Assembly (NCBI GenBank): GCA_025499705.1
Contig: JAFMVE010000017.1
Location: 39,853 to 103,852, forward strand
Source: Carboxylicivirga caseinilyticus
Lineage (GTDB): Bacteria > Bacteroidota > Bacteroidia > Bacteroidales > Marinilabiliaceae
Length of the DNA stretch: 64,000 bases
Direction: 5' to 3'
Notes under the pieces: generated by a model
Told to the model about the DNA's origin: nothing
What the model saw: only the letters and a program-made list of their open reading frames with translations
Databases searched by the model: none
Program-made: the position numbers and the translations under genes
In this document: positions 1 to 9,128 of the stretch, in pieces
Layout of the letters: each line of letters opens with the position of its first letter
How positions within the stretch are numbered: position 1 is the stretch's first letter

Positions 1-593
1 TTTTGATCACGCTTCTCCCAGTCATACCAATCGTCAATATTTGGCCATGAAATTTGAGTCCATTCACTTGCCAATGAAGTGGGACTATTCATTGGAGCAA
101 TGGAAATATTTGTTAAGGAGGTTCCTTCGTGGCGCATCCAAATCATATATAAACCACCATCAGGATGTTTTAAAATAGTTGCATCAATTCCACCGGCAAG
201 ATTGGCTTTATAGGTAAATGTGCCTTGTGGATTATCACCTTCCAAAACAATAACCCTCATCTGGTCAGTCCCGGGAACAATACCGGTTGTGTAAATGTAC
301 CATTTGCCATTAATATGATGTAGCTCGGGTGCCCAGCAAGGTCCGTTCATGGCAGGTTCTTCCCATGATCTCCAGGCTGTAACAGGCTGTGCAGCTGTAA
401 TTCCTTCAAGAGTAGCTGATTTTCTGATTTCTACATGATCACCGGTTGTATAAGTGTAGTAATAAAAACCTTCGTAATAGGTTACATATGGATCTGCCTG
501 ACTATTCGGCGAAAGAGGATTGGTAAAAACACCTTGTGCCAATACTGCAAAACTGATCACTATGAATGTAAATAGTAAGTATAATTTCTTCAT
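1..593 (-). CDS. GH43-like glycoside hydrolase, C-terminal part beyond the window
   Basis: Reverse translation from the ATG at 593 gives 197 codons and runs off the window edge, so only the N-terminal part is visible. It starts with a signal peptide (MKKLYLLFTFIVISFAVLAQ). The mature part begins NPLSPNSQADPYVTYYEGF, where the ADPYV aspartate is the expected general base of a five-bladed GH43 enzyme. WAPELHHINGKWYIYTTG and a later GGIDATILKH segment fit the second and third blades. Families GH43/GH117-like act on arabinosides, xylosides or galactosides; substrate is not readable from this fragment. It is divergent from the GH92 pair and shares a 254-bp intergenic region with it. The T9SS tail or CBM that such proteins often carry would lie outside the window. 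Confidence 0.8.
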   Translation of the reverse strand, partial: MKKLYLLFTFIVISFAVLAQGVFTNPLSPNSQADPYVTYYEGFYYYTYTTGDHVEIRKSATLEGITAAQPVTAWRSWEEPAMNGPCWAPELHHINGKWYIYTTGIVPGTDQMRVIVLEGDNPQGTFTYKANLAGGIDATILKHPDGGLYMIWMRHEGTSLTNISIAPMNSPTSLASEWTQISWPNIDDWYDWEKRDQ

Positions 594-847
594 CTATTAA
601 ATTGTAAAATTGAGATTAACAGGTTGTTTTTATTACAATTTGAAGGTGTTATTTACTCATTCAAATTCATTACTAAGAATTAAGAGGTATCTATTAAAAT
701 CTAAGGGTGGGATAATGATTGATTTCTAATATTTATTTACAATGAATCGGTTTTTTCTGAACTTTTAGAATGAGTAAAAATCCCCTTAAAGTTTTATTAA
801 AGATGAAAACACATTGTAAAATCAGCTATTTAAACAATTTGTCAATA
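594..847. promoter_or_regulatory. Divergent intergenic region, GH43 / GH92
   Basis: This 254-bp A+T-rich gap separates the minus-strand GH43 gene from the plus-strand GH92 gene, so it should hold both promoters. I see no perfect Bacteroidota -33/-7 pair and no clear operator palindrome. The gene downstream could start at 770, but that start adds 26 hydrophilic residues ahead of a normal signal peptide, so the last 78 bp are more likely leader than coding. Confidence 0.4.
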
Positions 848-3127
848 ATGGTAAAAAGATCAATCGCACTTTTATTACTGATTATTAATATATCCGTATT
901 CGGAGTAAAGGCACAGGATTATGCTCCTGTAGATTTTGTTAACACATTAATGGGTACCGATTCGGAGTTTAAATTATCGGCTGGAAATACTTACCCTGCA
1001 ATTGCATTGCCTTGGGGAATGAATTTCTGGACTCCACAGACTTCGCGAATAGGAGATGGTTGGGTTTATAACTATGATGCCTATAAGATAAGAGGATTTA
1101 AACAAACCCATCAACCCAGCCCCTGGATTAATGATTATGGACAGTTTTCACTTTTTCCGTTAACAGGAGATCTGAAGATAAAGGGTGATGACAGAGAGAG
1201 TTGGTTTTCGCATAAAGCCGAAACAGCTAAACCTCATTATTATAAGGTTTATCTAGCCGATTATGATGTAACAACTGAGATAACACCCACTGAGCGTGCA
1301 GCAATGTTTCGTTTTACATTTCCTGAGAATGATCAGTCTTATGTATTGATTGATGCTTTTGATCACGGATCATATATAAAACTTATTCCTGAAGAGAAAA
1401 AGATTATTGGTTATACCACACGCAATAGTGGTGGAGTGCCCGAGAATTTCAAGAACTATTTCGTAGTAGAGTTCGACAAAGCATTTGAAACAAGTGATGT
1501 TTGGAGTAAAGATCAGCTAGTTCCGGATGTGAAGGAATTAAAAGATTATCATGTAGGTGCTGCTATCCGCTTCAAAACAGCAAAAGGTGAACAGGTTCAT
1601 GCCAAAGTTGCTTCTTCGTTTATCAGTTTTGAACAAGCGGAGTTAAACCTGAATGAATTGGGCAATAATAGTTTTGATGAGCTGAAAACAGCAGGCGAAA
1701 AAGTCTGGAATGAGGAATTGTCACGTATCAAGGTAGATGGTGGTAGTGAGCAGCAAGTGAGAACCTTTTATTCATGTTTATATAGAGTTTTGTTATTCCC
1801 TCGTAAGTTTTACGAGTTTGATAAAGACGGCAAGGTAGTACATTACAGCCCTTATAATGGTGAAGTATTGCCTGGTTATATGTTTACCGATAATGGATTC
1901 TGGGATACTTTCCGGGCCGTCTTTCCATTTTTTAATCTGATGTATCCTTCTCTCAATGAAAAAATTCAGGAGGGATTGGCTAATACATACAAAGAAAGCG
2001 GATGGTTGCCGGAGTGGGCCAGTCCCGGACATCGCGATTGTATGATTGGTTCCAACTCAGCTACTATTGTTGCTGATGCCTGGTTAAAGGGCGGTAGAGG
2101 TTATGATATTGATGCCTTATGGGATGCTGTTGTGAAAAATACACAGAGTGTTGGGCCTTTGCATTCCGTTGGTCGTTTTGGAGCAGAATATTACAATAAA
2201 TTGGGGTATGTTCCTTATAATGTTGGAGTAAACGAAAATGTTGCCCGTACACTTGAATATGCTTTTGCCGATTACTGTATTTATCAGCTGGGTAAATCAT
2301 TGGGTAAGCCCGAAAGTGAGATTGAGATATATGCCAAACGCAGTATGAACTATAAAAATGTGTTTGACAAAGAAAGCAAACTGATGCGAGGCCGTAACGA
2401 AGATGGAACCTTTCAGTCTCCTTTTAGTCCTTTTAAATGGGGTGATGCCTTTACCGAAGGAAATAGCTGGCATTATACCTGGTCTGTTTTTCATGACGTT
2501 CAGGGCTTGATCGATCTGATGGGTGGAAAAGATGACTTTGTAAACATGTTGGATTCAGTTTTTGTTGTTCCGCCGGTTTTTGATGATTCATACTATGGAG
2601 GTGTTATTCATGAGATAAGAGAAATGCAGATTATGAACATGGGTAACTATGCGCATGGTAATCAGCCTATTCAGCATATGATTTATCTATACAATTTTGC
2701 CGGACAACCATGGAAAACACAATATTGGGTTCGTCAGGTGATGGATCGCTTGTATAATCCAAATGCAGATGGATATTGTGGTGATGAAGATAACGGTCAG
2801 ACCTCGGCATGGTATGTTTTCAGCTCAATGGGATTTTATCCTGTAACACCGGCTGTTGATGAATATGTTTTGGGTGCTCCATTATTTAAAAATATTACCG
2901 TAACACTTGAGAATGGTAAGACTATCGAAATAAAAGCTCCTGAAAACGGAAAAGATAATGTGTACATCAATAAGATGATGATGAATGGTAAGGCGTACGA
3001 TAAAAACTATTTGAAGTACGAAGATTTGATGAATGGAGCAGCGATTGAATTCGAAATGACTAAAGATCCGAATCAAAAAAGAGGATCCAAGAAATCAGCA
3101 TTCCCTTATTCATTTTCAAATAAGTAA
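848..3127 (+). CDS. GH92-family alpha-mannosidase-like protein (first of tandem pair)
   Basis: The protein is exported: the ATG at 848 gives a clean signal peptide (MVKRSIALLLLIINISVFGVKAQ). An upstream in-frame ATG at 770 would bury it, so 848 is preferred. The mature protein starts VDFVNTLMGTDSEF..., typical of the GH92 N-terminal beta-sandwich, and continues into an (alpha/alpha)6 catalytic domain. The motifs TEGNSWHYTWSVFHD (about residue 536, candidate catalytic Glu) and GDEDNGQTSAWYVFSSMGFY (about residue 644, candidate general-base Asp pair) are the family signatures. About 760 residues is normal for GH92. GH92 enzymes are calcium-dependent inverting exo-alpha-mannosidases. The gene is followed 23 bp later by a paralogue, and the two are probably co-transcribed. 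Mannosidase activity is inferred from family. Confidence 0.88.
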   Translation: MVKRSIALLLLIINISVFGVKAQDYAPVDFVNTLMGTDSEFKLSAGNTYPAIALPWGMNFWTPQTSRIGDGWVYNYDAYKIRGFKQTHQPSPWINDYGQFSLFPLTGDLKIKGDDRESWFSHKAETAKPHYYKVYLADYDVTTEITPTERAAMFRFTFPENDQSYVLIDAFDHGSYIKLIPEEKKIIGYTTRNSGGVPENFKNYFVVEFDKAFETSDVWSKDQLVPDVKELKDYHVGAAIRFKTAKGEQVHAKVASSFISFEQAELNLNELGNNSFDELKTAGEKVWNEELSRIKVDGGSEQQVRTFYSCLYRVLLFPRKFYEFDKDGKVVHYSPYNGEVLPGYMFTDNGFWDTFRAVFPFFNLMYPSLNEKIQEGLANTYKESGWLPEWASPGHRDCMIGSNSATIVADAWLKGGRGYDIDALWDAVVKNTQSVGPLHSVGRFGAEYYNKLGYVPYNVGVNENVARTLEYAFADYCIYQLGKSLGKPESEIEIYAKRSMNYKNVFDKESKLMRGRNEDGTFQSPFSPFKWGDAFTEGNSWHYTWSVFHDVQGLIDLMGGKDDFVNMLDSVFVVPPVFDDSYYGGVIHEIREMQIMNMGNYAHGNQPIQHMIYLYNFAGQPWKTQYWVRQVMDRLYNPNADGYCGDEDNGQTSAWYVFSSMGFYPVTPAVDEYVLGAPLFKNITVTLENGKTIEIKAPENGKDNVYINKMMMNGKAYDKNYLKYEDLMNGAAIEFEMTKDPNQKRGSKKSAFPYSFSNK

Positions 3128-3150
3128 GTATTAGAAAATTCTAAGATTAC

Positions 3151-5430
3151 ATGAATGTTAAGTTGTTCATAGCAGTTGTTTTATTTTTTGTTTGGGAGTG
3201 TGATTCTTTTGCCAAACAGAAACCGGATTTGGTGCAATATGTTAATACTTTGCAAGGTACCAATTCGAGTTTTGAATTGACCAGAGGAAATACATATCCA
3301 ACAACTGCTATGCCTTTTGCAATGCATACCTGGACTCCACAAACGGGTGTTAATGGAGATGGATGGAAATACCAGTTTTTTAAGGATTCTATTCGGGGAT
3401 TTCAGCAGGCTCATCAATGTAGTTCGTGGACCAATGATTATGCTGTATTTTCATTGATGCCTGAAACAGGATCATTGGAATTGAATCAGTATGGTCGGGC
3501 AGCAGCTTTTTCGCATGATAATGAAATAGCTAAGCCACATTATTACAAAGTAAAGCTTGATAATGAGATAATCACCGAGATGGCTCCGGTTGAACGTGGA
3601 GCTCATCTGCGTTTCACTTTTCCTGCCGGTCAATCATCCTTTCTTACATTAGATGGATATACAGGTAAAAGCATGGTTAAGATTTTGCCTGAGAAGCAAA
3701 TGATTCTTGGCTTTGTTCATAATGGACGAGGACTTCAGAAGAATTTCAAAAACTACTTCATCATTCAATTTGATAAACCATTTAAGATTTATGGTATCTG
3801 GGAAAATCAGACTAATCAGAATTGGAAAGGAGTAAAAGAGATGGAAGGTAAAGGTGTGGGTGCATGGATTCAGTTCGAAGATGGAGCATGCGTTCAGGCA
3901 AAAGTTGCTTCATCGTATATCTGTTTTGATCAGGCACAGCTTAATTTAAAAAATGAATTAGGCAGTTTTAAATCATTAGATCAAACAAAGGAAGCAGCCT
4001 GGGATATTTGGAATGATCATTTGAATCGAATAGTTGTTGAAGGCGACTCAGAAGAGGATAAAGCAACTTTTTATTCCTGTTTTTTCAGGGCCAGCTTGTT
4101 TTCGCGCAAGTTTTATGAGTTGGATCAAAATGGTGAACCATATTATTTCAGTCCATACGATGGAAACATTCACAAAGGATATTTTTTTACCGATACGGGG
4201 TTCTGGGATACTTTCAGAGCACAGTTTCCTTTAAACGCCCTTCTTTATCCTGAGATGCATGGAAGATATGTTGCAGCTCTGTTGGATGCATACGATCAAT
4301 GTGGCTGGCTGCCTTCCTGGTCATTTCCTGGTGAGGCCGGAAGCATGATTGGTAATCATGCCATATCCCTATTGGCAGATGCCTGGGCAAAAGGTATTCG
4401 TACGTTTGATCCGCAAAAAGCCCTGGAAGCCTATTATCACGAATCAACAAATAAAGGTCCATGGGGGCCTGCAAATGGTCGGGATGGTTGGAAAGAGTAC
4501 TATGTGTTAGGCTATGTTCCTTATCCAAAATATGGTGAAGCTACCGCAAAAACCTTGGAATATGCATACGATGATTTTTGTGGATATCAGCTAGCTGAAG
4601 CTGTTGATAATACTTTCTACAGCGAAGTATTTGGCAAGCAAATGTATAATTATAAAAACCTATTTGATCAATCTGTGGGTTTTATGAGAGGTAAAAATGC
4701 CAGAGGAGAATGGAAATCAGATTTTGATCCATATGAATGGGGTGGTCCTTATACCGAAGGTAATGCCTGGCATTATTTGTGGTCGGTTTTTCATGATCCA
4801 AAAGGTTTGATTGATTTACTGGGTGGTGATGCTTCTTTTGTTGCTAAAATGGATTCTGTCTTTGAGGTTCCCAATAAAGTCAATGTAGGAACTTACGGTT
4901 ATAAAATACATGAAATGACCGAGATGGAAATGGCCGAAATGGGACAGTATGCCCACGGAAATCAGCCAATTCAGCATATGATTTATATGTACAATTATGC
5001 CGGTGCTCCCTGGAAGGCACAACAAAGAGTCAGAGAAGTAATGCGCAGGTTATATAATTCAACTGAAAATGGCTATCCTGGAGATGAAGATCAGGGGCAA
5101 ACATCGTCGTGGTATGTATTAAGTGCATTGGGATTTTACAGTGTATGTCCGGGGACAGATCAATATGTTATGGGTAGTCCGGTTTTTAAGAAAACTACCA
5201 TAACGCTTGAAAATGGAAATCAATTCGTTATAGAAGCCAAAGATAACAGTGCTGATAATGTTTTTATTCAGTCAGCTCAACTCAATGGCCAAAATTATAC
5301 CAGGAATTATTTAAGTTATCAGGATATCATTAAAGGGGGTAAGATGATTTTTGAGATGGGGGATAAACCCAATCGGGAAAGAGGTATTGAATTAATAGAC
5401 AGACCATTTAGTGTGTCTGAAAAGCAATAA
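3151..5430 (+). CDS. GH92-family alpha-mannosidase-like protein (second of tandem pair)
   Basis: This 759-residue protein has a signal peptide (MNVKLFIAVVLFFVWECDSFA) and aligns over its whole length with the preceding GH92 gene, for example VQYVNTLQGTNSSFEL against VDFVNTLMGTDSEFKL. The catalytic blocks TEGNAWHYLWSVFHDPKG (about 533) and GDEDQGQTSSWYVLSALGFY (about 643) are intact. The two genes look like an old tandem duplication with clear divergence between copies, so they may differ in linkage specificity. No T9SS tail is present. The last codons overlap a possible upstream start of the next gene, but that gene more likely starts at 5441. Exo-alpha-mannosidase activity is inferred from the family. 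Confidence 0.88.
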   Translation: MNVKLFIAVVLFFVWECDSFAKQKPDLVQYVNTLQGTNSSFELTRGNTYPTTAMPFAMHTWTPQTGVNGDGWKYQFFKDSIRGFQQAHQCSSWTNDYAVFSLMPETGSLELNQYGRAAAFSHDNEIAKPHYYKVKLDNEIITEMAPVERGAHLRFTFPAGQSSFLTLDGYTGKSMVKILPEKQMILGFVHNGRGLQKNFKNYFIIQFDKPFKIYGIWENQTNQNWKGVKEMEGKGVGAWIQFEDGACVQAKVASSYICFDQAQLNLKNELGSFKSLDQTKEAAWDIWNDHLNRIVVEGDSEEDKATFYSCFFRASLFSRKFYELDQNGEPYYFSPYDGNIHKGYFFTDTGFWDTFRAQFPLNALLYPEMHGRYVAALLDAYDQCGWLPSWSFPGEAGSMIGNHAISLLADAWAKGIRTFDPQKALEAYYHESTNKGPWGPANGRDGWKEYYVLGYVPYPKYGEATAKTLEYAYDDFCGYQLAEAVDNTFYSEVFGKQMYNYKNLFDQSVGFMRGKNARGEWKSDFDPYEWGGPYTEGNAWHYLWSVFHDPKGLIDLLGGDASFVAKMDSVFEVPNKVNVGTYGYKIHEMTEMEMAEMGQYAHGNQPIQHMIYMYNYAGAPWKAQQRVREVMRRLYNSTENGYPGDEDQGQTSSWYVLSALGFYSVCPGTDQYVMGSPVFKKTTITLENGNQFVIEAKDNSADNVFIQSAQLNGQNYTRNYLSYQDIIKGGKMIFEMGDKPNRERGIELIDRPFSVSEKQ

Positions 5431-5440
5431 AAAAATAATA

Positions 5441-6421
5441 ATGGATTTTAAAAAGATTTATATTCTGGGATTTGTTTTGTTAGCATTTGTTGTAAGTGCT
5501 TCGGCGCAAAAAGTGAAAACAGCAGGTAATCCTGTCTTTAAAGGTTGGTATGCCGATCCGGAAGGAATAATATTTGATAATGAGTACTGGATTTTCCCTA
5601 CCTACTCAGCTCCCTATCATGAGCAGATTTTTATGGATGCATTTTCATCAAAAGACCTAGTTAAGTGGAAGAAGCATAAAAGTATAATAGATACAACTGA
5701 GGTTAAATGGGCCAAATATGCCATGTGGGCTCCTGCAATCATTAAAAAAGATGATAAATACTTTCTGTTTTTTGCTGCCAATGATATACAAAACAACGAG
5801 CAGCCCGGAGGTATCGGAATTGGAATAGCAGATAAGCCTGAAGGACCATACAAAGACTACCTGGGTAAACCTCTGTTGGATAAAATTCATAACGGAGCGC
5901 AGCCCATTGATCAGTTTATTTTTCATGATAAAGATGGTCAGTATTACATGATTTATGGTGGTTGGGGACACTGTAATATTGTTAAGATGAAAGATGATTT
6001 TACCGGATTTATACCTTATGAAGATGGAACCATCTTTAAAGAAATTACACCTGAGGGATATGTCGAAGGTCCATTTATGTTTATCCGCAATGGCAAATAC
6101 TATTTTATGTGGTCCGAAGGTGGTTGGGGTGGTCCTCATTATCAGGTGGCCTATGCAATTGCCAATTCACCATTTGGACCATTTAAACGCATTGGCGTTG
6201 TTTTAAAGCAAGATCCTACAGTGGCTACAGGTGCAGGTCATCATTCATTAATTCAAATCCCGGGAGAAGACAATTGGTACATAGTTTATCATCGAAGACC
6301 ACTGGGCGAAACAGATGCCAATCACCGTGTAACCTGTGTTGATAAACTAACATTTGATGACAATGGATACATACAACCTGTAAAAATCACTTTTGAAGGA
6401 GTGAAAAGGAAAGAATTATAA
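5441..6421 (+). CDS. GH43-like glycoside hydrolase
   Basis: The start at 5441 opens directly into a signal peptide (MDFKKIYILGFVLLAFVVSASAQ); an in-frame start at 5411 would overlap the previous gene and add ten charged residues. The five-bladed propeller fold of GH43 is indicated by PVFKGWYADPEG (D39, general base), the QPIDQFIFHDKDGQYY blade (pKa-modulating Asp) and EGYVEGPFMFIRNGKYYF (Glu, general acid). The ATGAGHHSLIQIPG segment and the YHRRP segment near the end match the propeller's closing blade and its metal-binding His seen in GH43 enzymes. About 326 residues is a single catalytic domain with no accessory module. It sits 10 bp after the GH92 pair, in the same operon. Alpha-L-arabinofuranosidase, beta-xylosidase or galactosidase action are all possible. 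Confidence 0.85.
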   Translation: MDFKKIYILGFVLLAFVVSASAQKVKTAGNPVFKGWYADPEGIIFDNEYWIFPTYSAPYHEQIFMDAFSSKDLVKWKKHKSIIDTTEVKWAKYAMWAPAIIKKDDKYFLFFAANDIQNNEQPGGIGIGIADKPEGPYKDYLGKPLLDKIHNGAQPIDQFIFHDKDGQYYMIYGGWGHCNIVKMKDDFTGFIPYEDGTIFKEITPEGYVEGPFMFIRNGKYYFMWSEGGWGGPHYQVAYAIANSPFGPFKRIGVVLKQDPTVATGAGHHSLIQIPGEDNWYIVYHRRPLGETDANHRVTCVDKLTFDDNGYIQPVKITFEGVKRKEL

Positions 6422-6453
6422 TTATTAATTAATCAATAACTAAAGAATCTTTT

Positions 6454-8946
6454 ATGAAATTTATAATCTATTTAATGCTGGTGTTGTTGCCATTCAGTGT
6501 AGTGGCGCAAACACCCTGGCAAATGAAGCAGGCTCCGCTGATGACTTCTTTTTCGAATGACATCGATCCTGCAAATGTGTTGCCTGAATATCCAAGACCT
6601 CAGATGGTCAGAGAGCAATGGCAGAATCTGAATGGTATTTGGCAATATCAACCGGCTTACTCAATTAGTGAATCAACTCCTGCTGGAAACCTTGCACATG
6701 AAGTATTGGTTCCTTTTGCTATTGAATCTGCTATTTCGGGTATCATGGAGTATCATGAATATTTATGGTACAAGAAAAGTTTTACTGTTCCAACAGATTG
6801 GAATGGGCAAAGAATAAAATTGCATTTTGGAGCAGTTGATTATCTGTGTAAAGTTATTGTCAACGGTACTACTGTTGGAACACATCAAGGTGGATATGAT
6901 TCATTTGCGTTTGATATTACAGATGCTTTAACAGCATCAGGTGATCAGGAATTAGCCGTTTTGGTTTATGATCCTACAGACAGCAAAGGTTTTCCAAGAG
7001 GTAAACAAACATTGTATCCGGGTGGTATCATGTATACATCGGTAACTGGAATCTGGCAAACTGTTTGGTTAGAGCCTGTACCTGATACAAATATTCAAAC
7101 CATAAAAATGGTTCCTGATATCGATCAAAGTGTATTAAATCTAACAGTGAACACTGAAGGTGTTGCAACTGGTGTTACAGTTACTGCCGTAGTAAAAGAT
7201 GGTGAAACAACTGTTTCAACTCAAACAGCAAATGCTAATGAATCATTTAATATTTCAGTGCCGAATGCTAAATTGTGGTCTCCAACGGATCCTTTCTTAT
7301 ATGATATTGATATTACCATCGAAAAAGATGGCGCTGTTCTTGATCAGATAGGCAGTTATTTTGGTATGCGAAAAATTGCTATGGTTGAAGAGGAAGGTAT
7401 TCAAAAATTGTATCTGAATAATGCTTTCCTGTTTCACTTAGGACCATTGGATCAAGGATTCTGGCCTGATGGATTATACACAGCACCTACCGATGAAGCG
7501 CTTAAATCAGATATTGAGAAAATAAAGGCTTATGGTTTCAATATGGTTCGTAAGCATATAAAAGTTGAACCACAACGTTGGTATTATTGGGCTGATAAGT
7601 TGGGTGTTATGGTATGGCAGGATATGCCTTCGATGAATTCTTACACGTCGAATCCTCAACCGAGAGAAGATGCTGCATTCGAAACTGAGTTGATTCAAAT
7701 GGTAGAAGAGCATTGGAACAGCCCAAGTATTGTTATGTGGGTTGTATTTAACGAATACCAGGGACAACATGATGTGACTAACTTAGTGAATATGGTAATG
7801 CAAATGGATCCAACTCGCATGGTTAACCAGGGAAGTGGTGGTCCATTCGAAAATGCAGGACACATTCTAGATTATCATGCTTATCCTCCTCCAACAGCGC
7901 CTGAATCCTCTACACAAGTTCGTGCATGTGGTGAGTTTGGGGGTATTGGTTACAATATCGATGGCCATCTTTGGGATCCATCTCGACTTATGGAATATAT
8001 TACTGTTGATAACGAAGAAGAATATCTTTCAACTTATGAGGAGTATATGGATCAGCTTACAGTATATAAGACCAATAATGGGTTGAGCGCTGGTGTTTAT
8101 ACTGAGATTACGGATGTTGAAATTGAGCTGAATGGGTTAATGACTTATGACCGTTTGGATAAAGCAGAAATGAGTAGAATATTTGCTGCTAACCAAAAGG
8201 TAATCAACAATAATATTTACATCTATGAGTTAGTGCCATCTTCAGAAAAATCACCACAGGTATGGAAATACAGAACTGATCAACCTGCTACAACCTGGTA
8301 TCAAACAACCTACACCGATAGTCATTGGTCAACTGGTAATGGTGGTTTTGGAACTTATGGAACTCCAGGAGCTGTTATTGGAACAGAGTGGAATACAAAT
8401 AACATCTGGATGCGTCGTCAGTTTGAATTAGGTGATTTATCATCTGTTAATATGGATGATGTGTATTTGTATATTCATCATGATGAAGCTTGTGAAGTAT
8501 ATATTAATGGAGTTTTAGCAACTTCTTTAACAGGATATACAACCAAATATATTACGGTACCGATATCTGCTGAAGCGAAAGCTGCGTTGATTGAAAACGG
8601 AACTAATTTAATTGCTGTACATTGTAATCAAACTGCCGGTGGCCAATTTATGGATGTTGGATTATCATTACGCAGTCTGGATTATCAATATCCAACAGCT
8701 ATTAATAATCATAAAATTTTAAATGATTTAAATCTTTATCCCAACCCTGTTGAGGATACGATGACCATATCTAAAGAACTTTCAAGTGATGCATATGCAA
8801 GTATCATAAATTTGAAAGGTGAGGAAATGCAACAAATAAAAGGTCAGATTGATCATGTTGATGTTTCAGGTTTGAAAACGGGTTTGTATGTTCTAAAAGT
8901 GAATGATGGTGGGATAGTGCAGAATATAAAGTTTTATAAAAAATGA
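6454..8946 (+). CDS. GH2-family glycoside hydrolase with T9SS sorting tail
   Basis: This 830-residue secreted protein has a signal peptide (about 1-19), a jelly-roll sugar-binding domain (LWYKKSFTVPTDWNGQRIKL), an immunoglobulin-like domain and a TIM barrel. VVFNEYQGQ (about residue 433) supplies the acid/base Glu and ACGEFGGIG (about 493) the likely nucleophile. After the barrel is a second beta-sandwich (about 610-745, DDVYLYIHHDEACEVYING). A Por secretion tail follows (NLYPNPVEDTMTIS to KTGLYVLKV...IKFYKK), which marks export by the type IX system and probable surface attachment. It is a paralogue of the GH2 gene at 15560-17854, which lacks this tail. GH2 covers beta-galactosidases, glucuronidases and mannosidases; substrate is not decided. 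Confidence 0.85.
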   Translation: MKFIIYLMLVLLPFSVVAQTPWQMKQAPLMTSFSNDIDPANVLPEYPRPQMVREQWQNLNGIWQYQPAYSISESTPAGNLAHEVLVPFAIESAISGIMEYHEYLWYKKSFTVPTDWNGQRIKLHFGAVDYLCKVIVNGTTVGTHQGGYDSFAFDITDALTASGDQELAVLVYDPTDSKGFPRGKQTLYPGGIMYTSVTGIWQTVWLEPVPDTNIQTIKMVPDIDQSVLNLTVNTEGVATGVTVTAVVKDGETTVSTQTANANESFNISVPNAKLWSPTDPFLYDIDITIEKDGAVLDQIGSYFGMRKIAMVEEEGIQKLYLNNAFLFHLGPLDQGFWPDGLYTAPTDEALKSDIEKIKAYGFNMVRKHIKVEPQRWYYWADKLGVMVWQDMPSMNSYTSNPQPREDAAFETELIQMVEEHWNSPSIVMWVVFNEYQGQHDVTNLVNMVMQMDPTRMVNQGSGGPFENAGHILDYHAYPPPTAPESSTQVRACGEFGGIGYNIDGHLWDPSRLMEYITVDNEEEYLSTYEEYMDQLTVYKTNNGLSAGVYTEITDVEIELNGLMTYDRLDKAEMSRIFAANQKVINNNIYIYELVPSSEKSPQVWKYRTDQPATTWYQTTYTDSHWSTGNGGFGTYGTPGAVIGTEWNTNNIWMRRQFELGDLSSVNMDDVYLYIHHDEACEVYINGVLATSLTGYTTKYITVPISAEAKAALIENGTNLIAVHCNQTAGGQFMDVGLSLRSLDYQYPTAINNHKILNDLNLYPNPVEDTMTISKELSSDAYASIINLKGEEMQQIKGQIDHVDVSGLKTGLYVLKVNDGGIVQNIKFYKK

Positions 8947-8956
8947 TCGATTCGTT

Positions 8957-8994
8957 TTATAAAAAAGAAGTTGTCGTTTGCTTCTTTTTTATAA
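8957..8994. terminator. Perfect 14-bp hairpin after GH2
   Basis: The arms 8957-8970 and 8981-8994 are exact reverse complements (TTATAAAAAAGAAG / CTTCTTTTTTATAA) around a 10-nt loop. The T-rich 3' arm lies 11 bp after the GH2 stop codon. It is probably the first of two stacked terminators. Confidence 0.7.
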
Positions 8995-9013
8995 GTATCA
9001 TTTTTTGAAATGG

Positions 9014-9055
9014 GGGTGCTGAAATGGTTGTAGATCCATTTAGCACCCTTTTTTT
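9014..9055 (+). terminator. Rho-independent terminator
   Basis: GGGTGCTGAAATGG (9014-9027) pairs with CCATTTAGCACCC (9036-9048) with one bulged G, followed by seven T residues. It ends the operon that starts at the first GH92 gene and separates it from the GH127 gene. Confidence 0.85.
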
Positions 9056-9128
9056 ATTTTCTATGCTTAATGAGTAAAAACACTTTTCTTTTTGTATTAA
9101 AAGCAGTTAAATATCTAAATCCAATTCA

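Noticed and set aside
5657..6139. A 160-residue minus-strand ORF
   Set aside because: It lies wholly inside the GH43 gene on the other strand and shows no family motif or plausible export signal.
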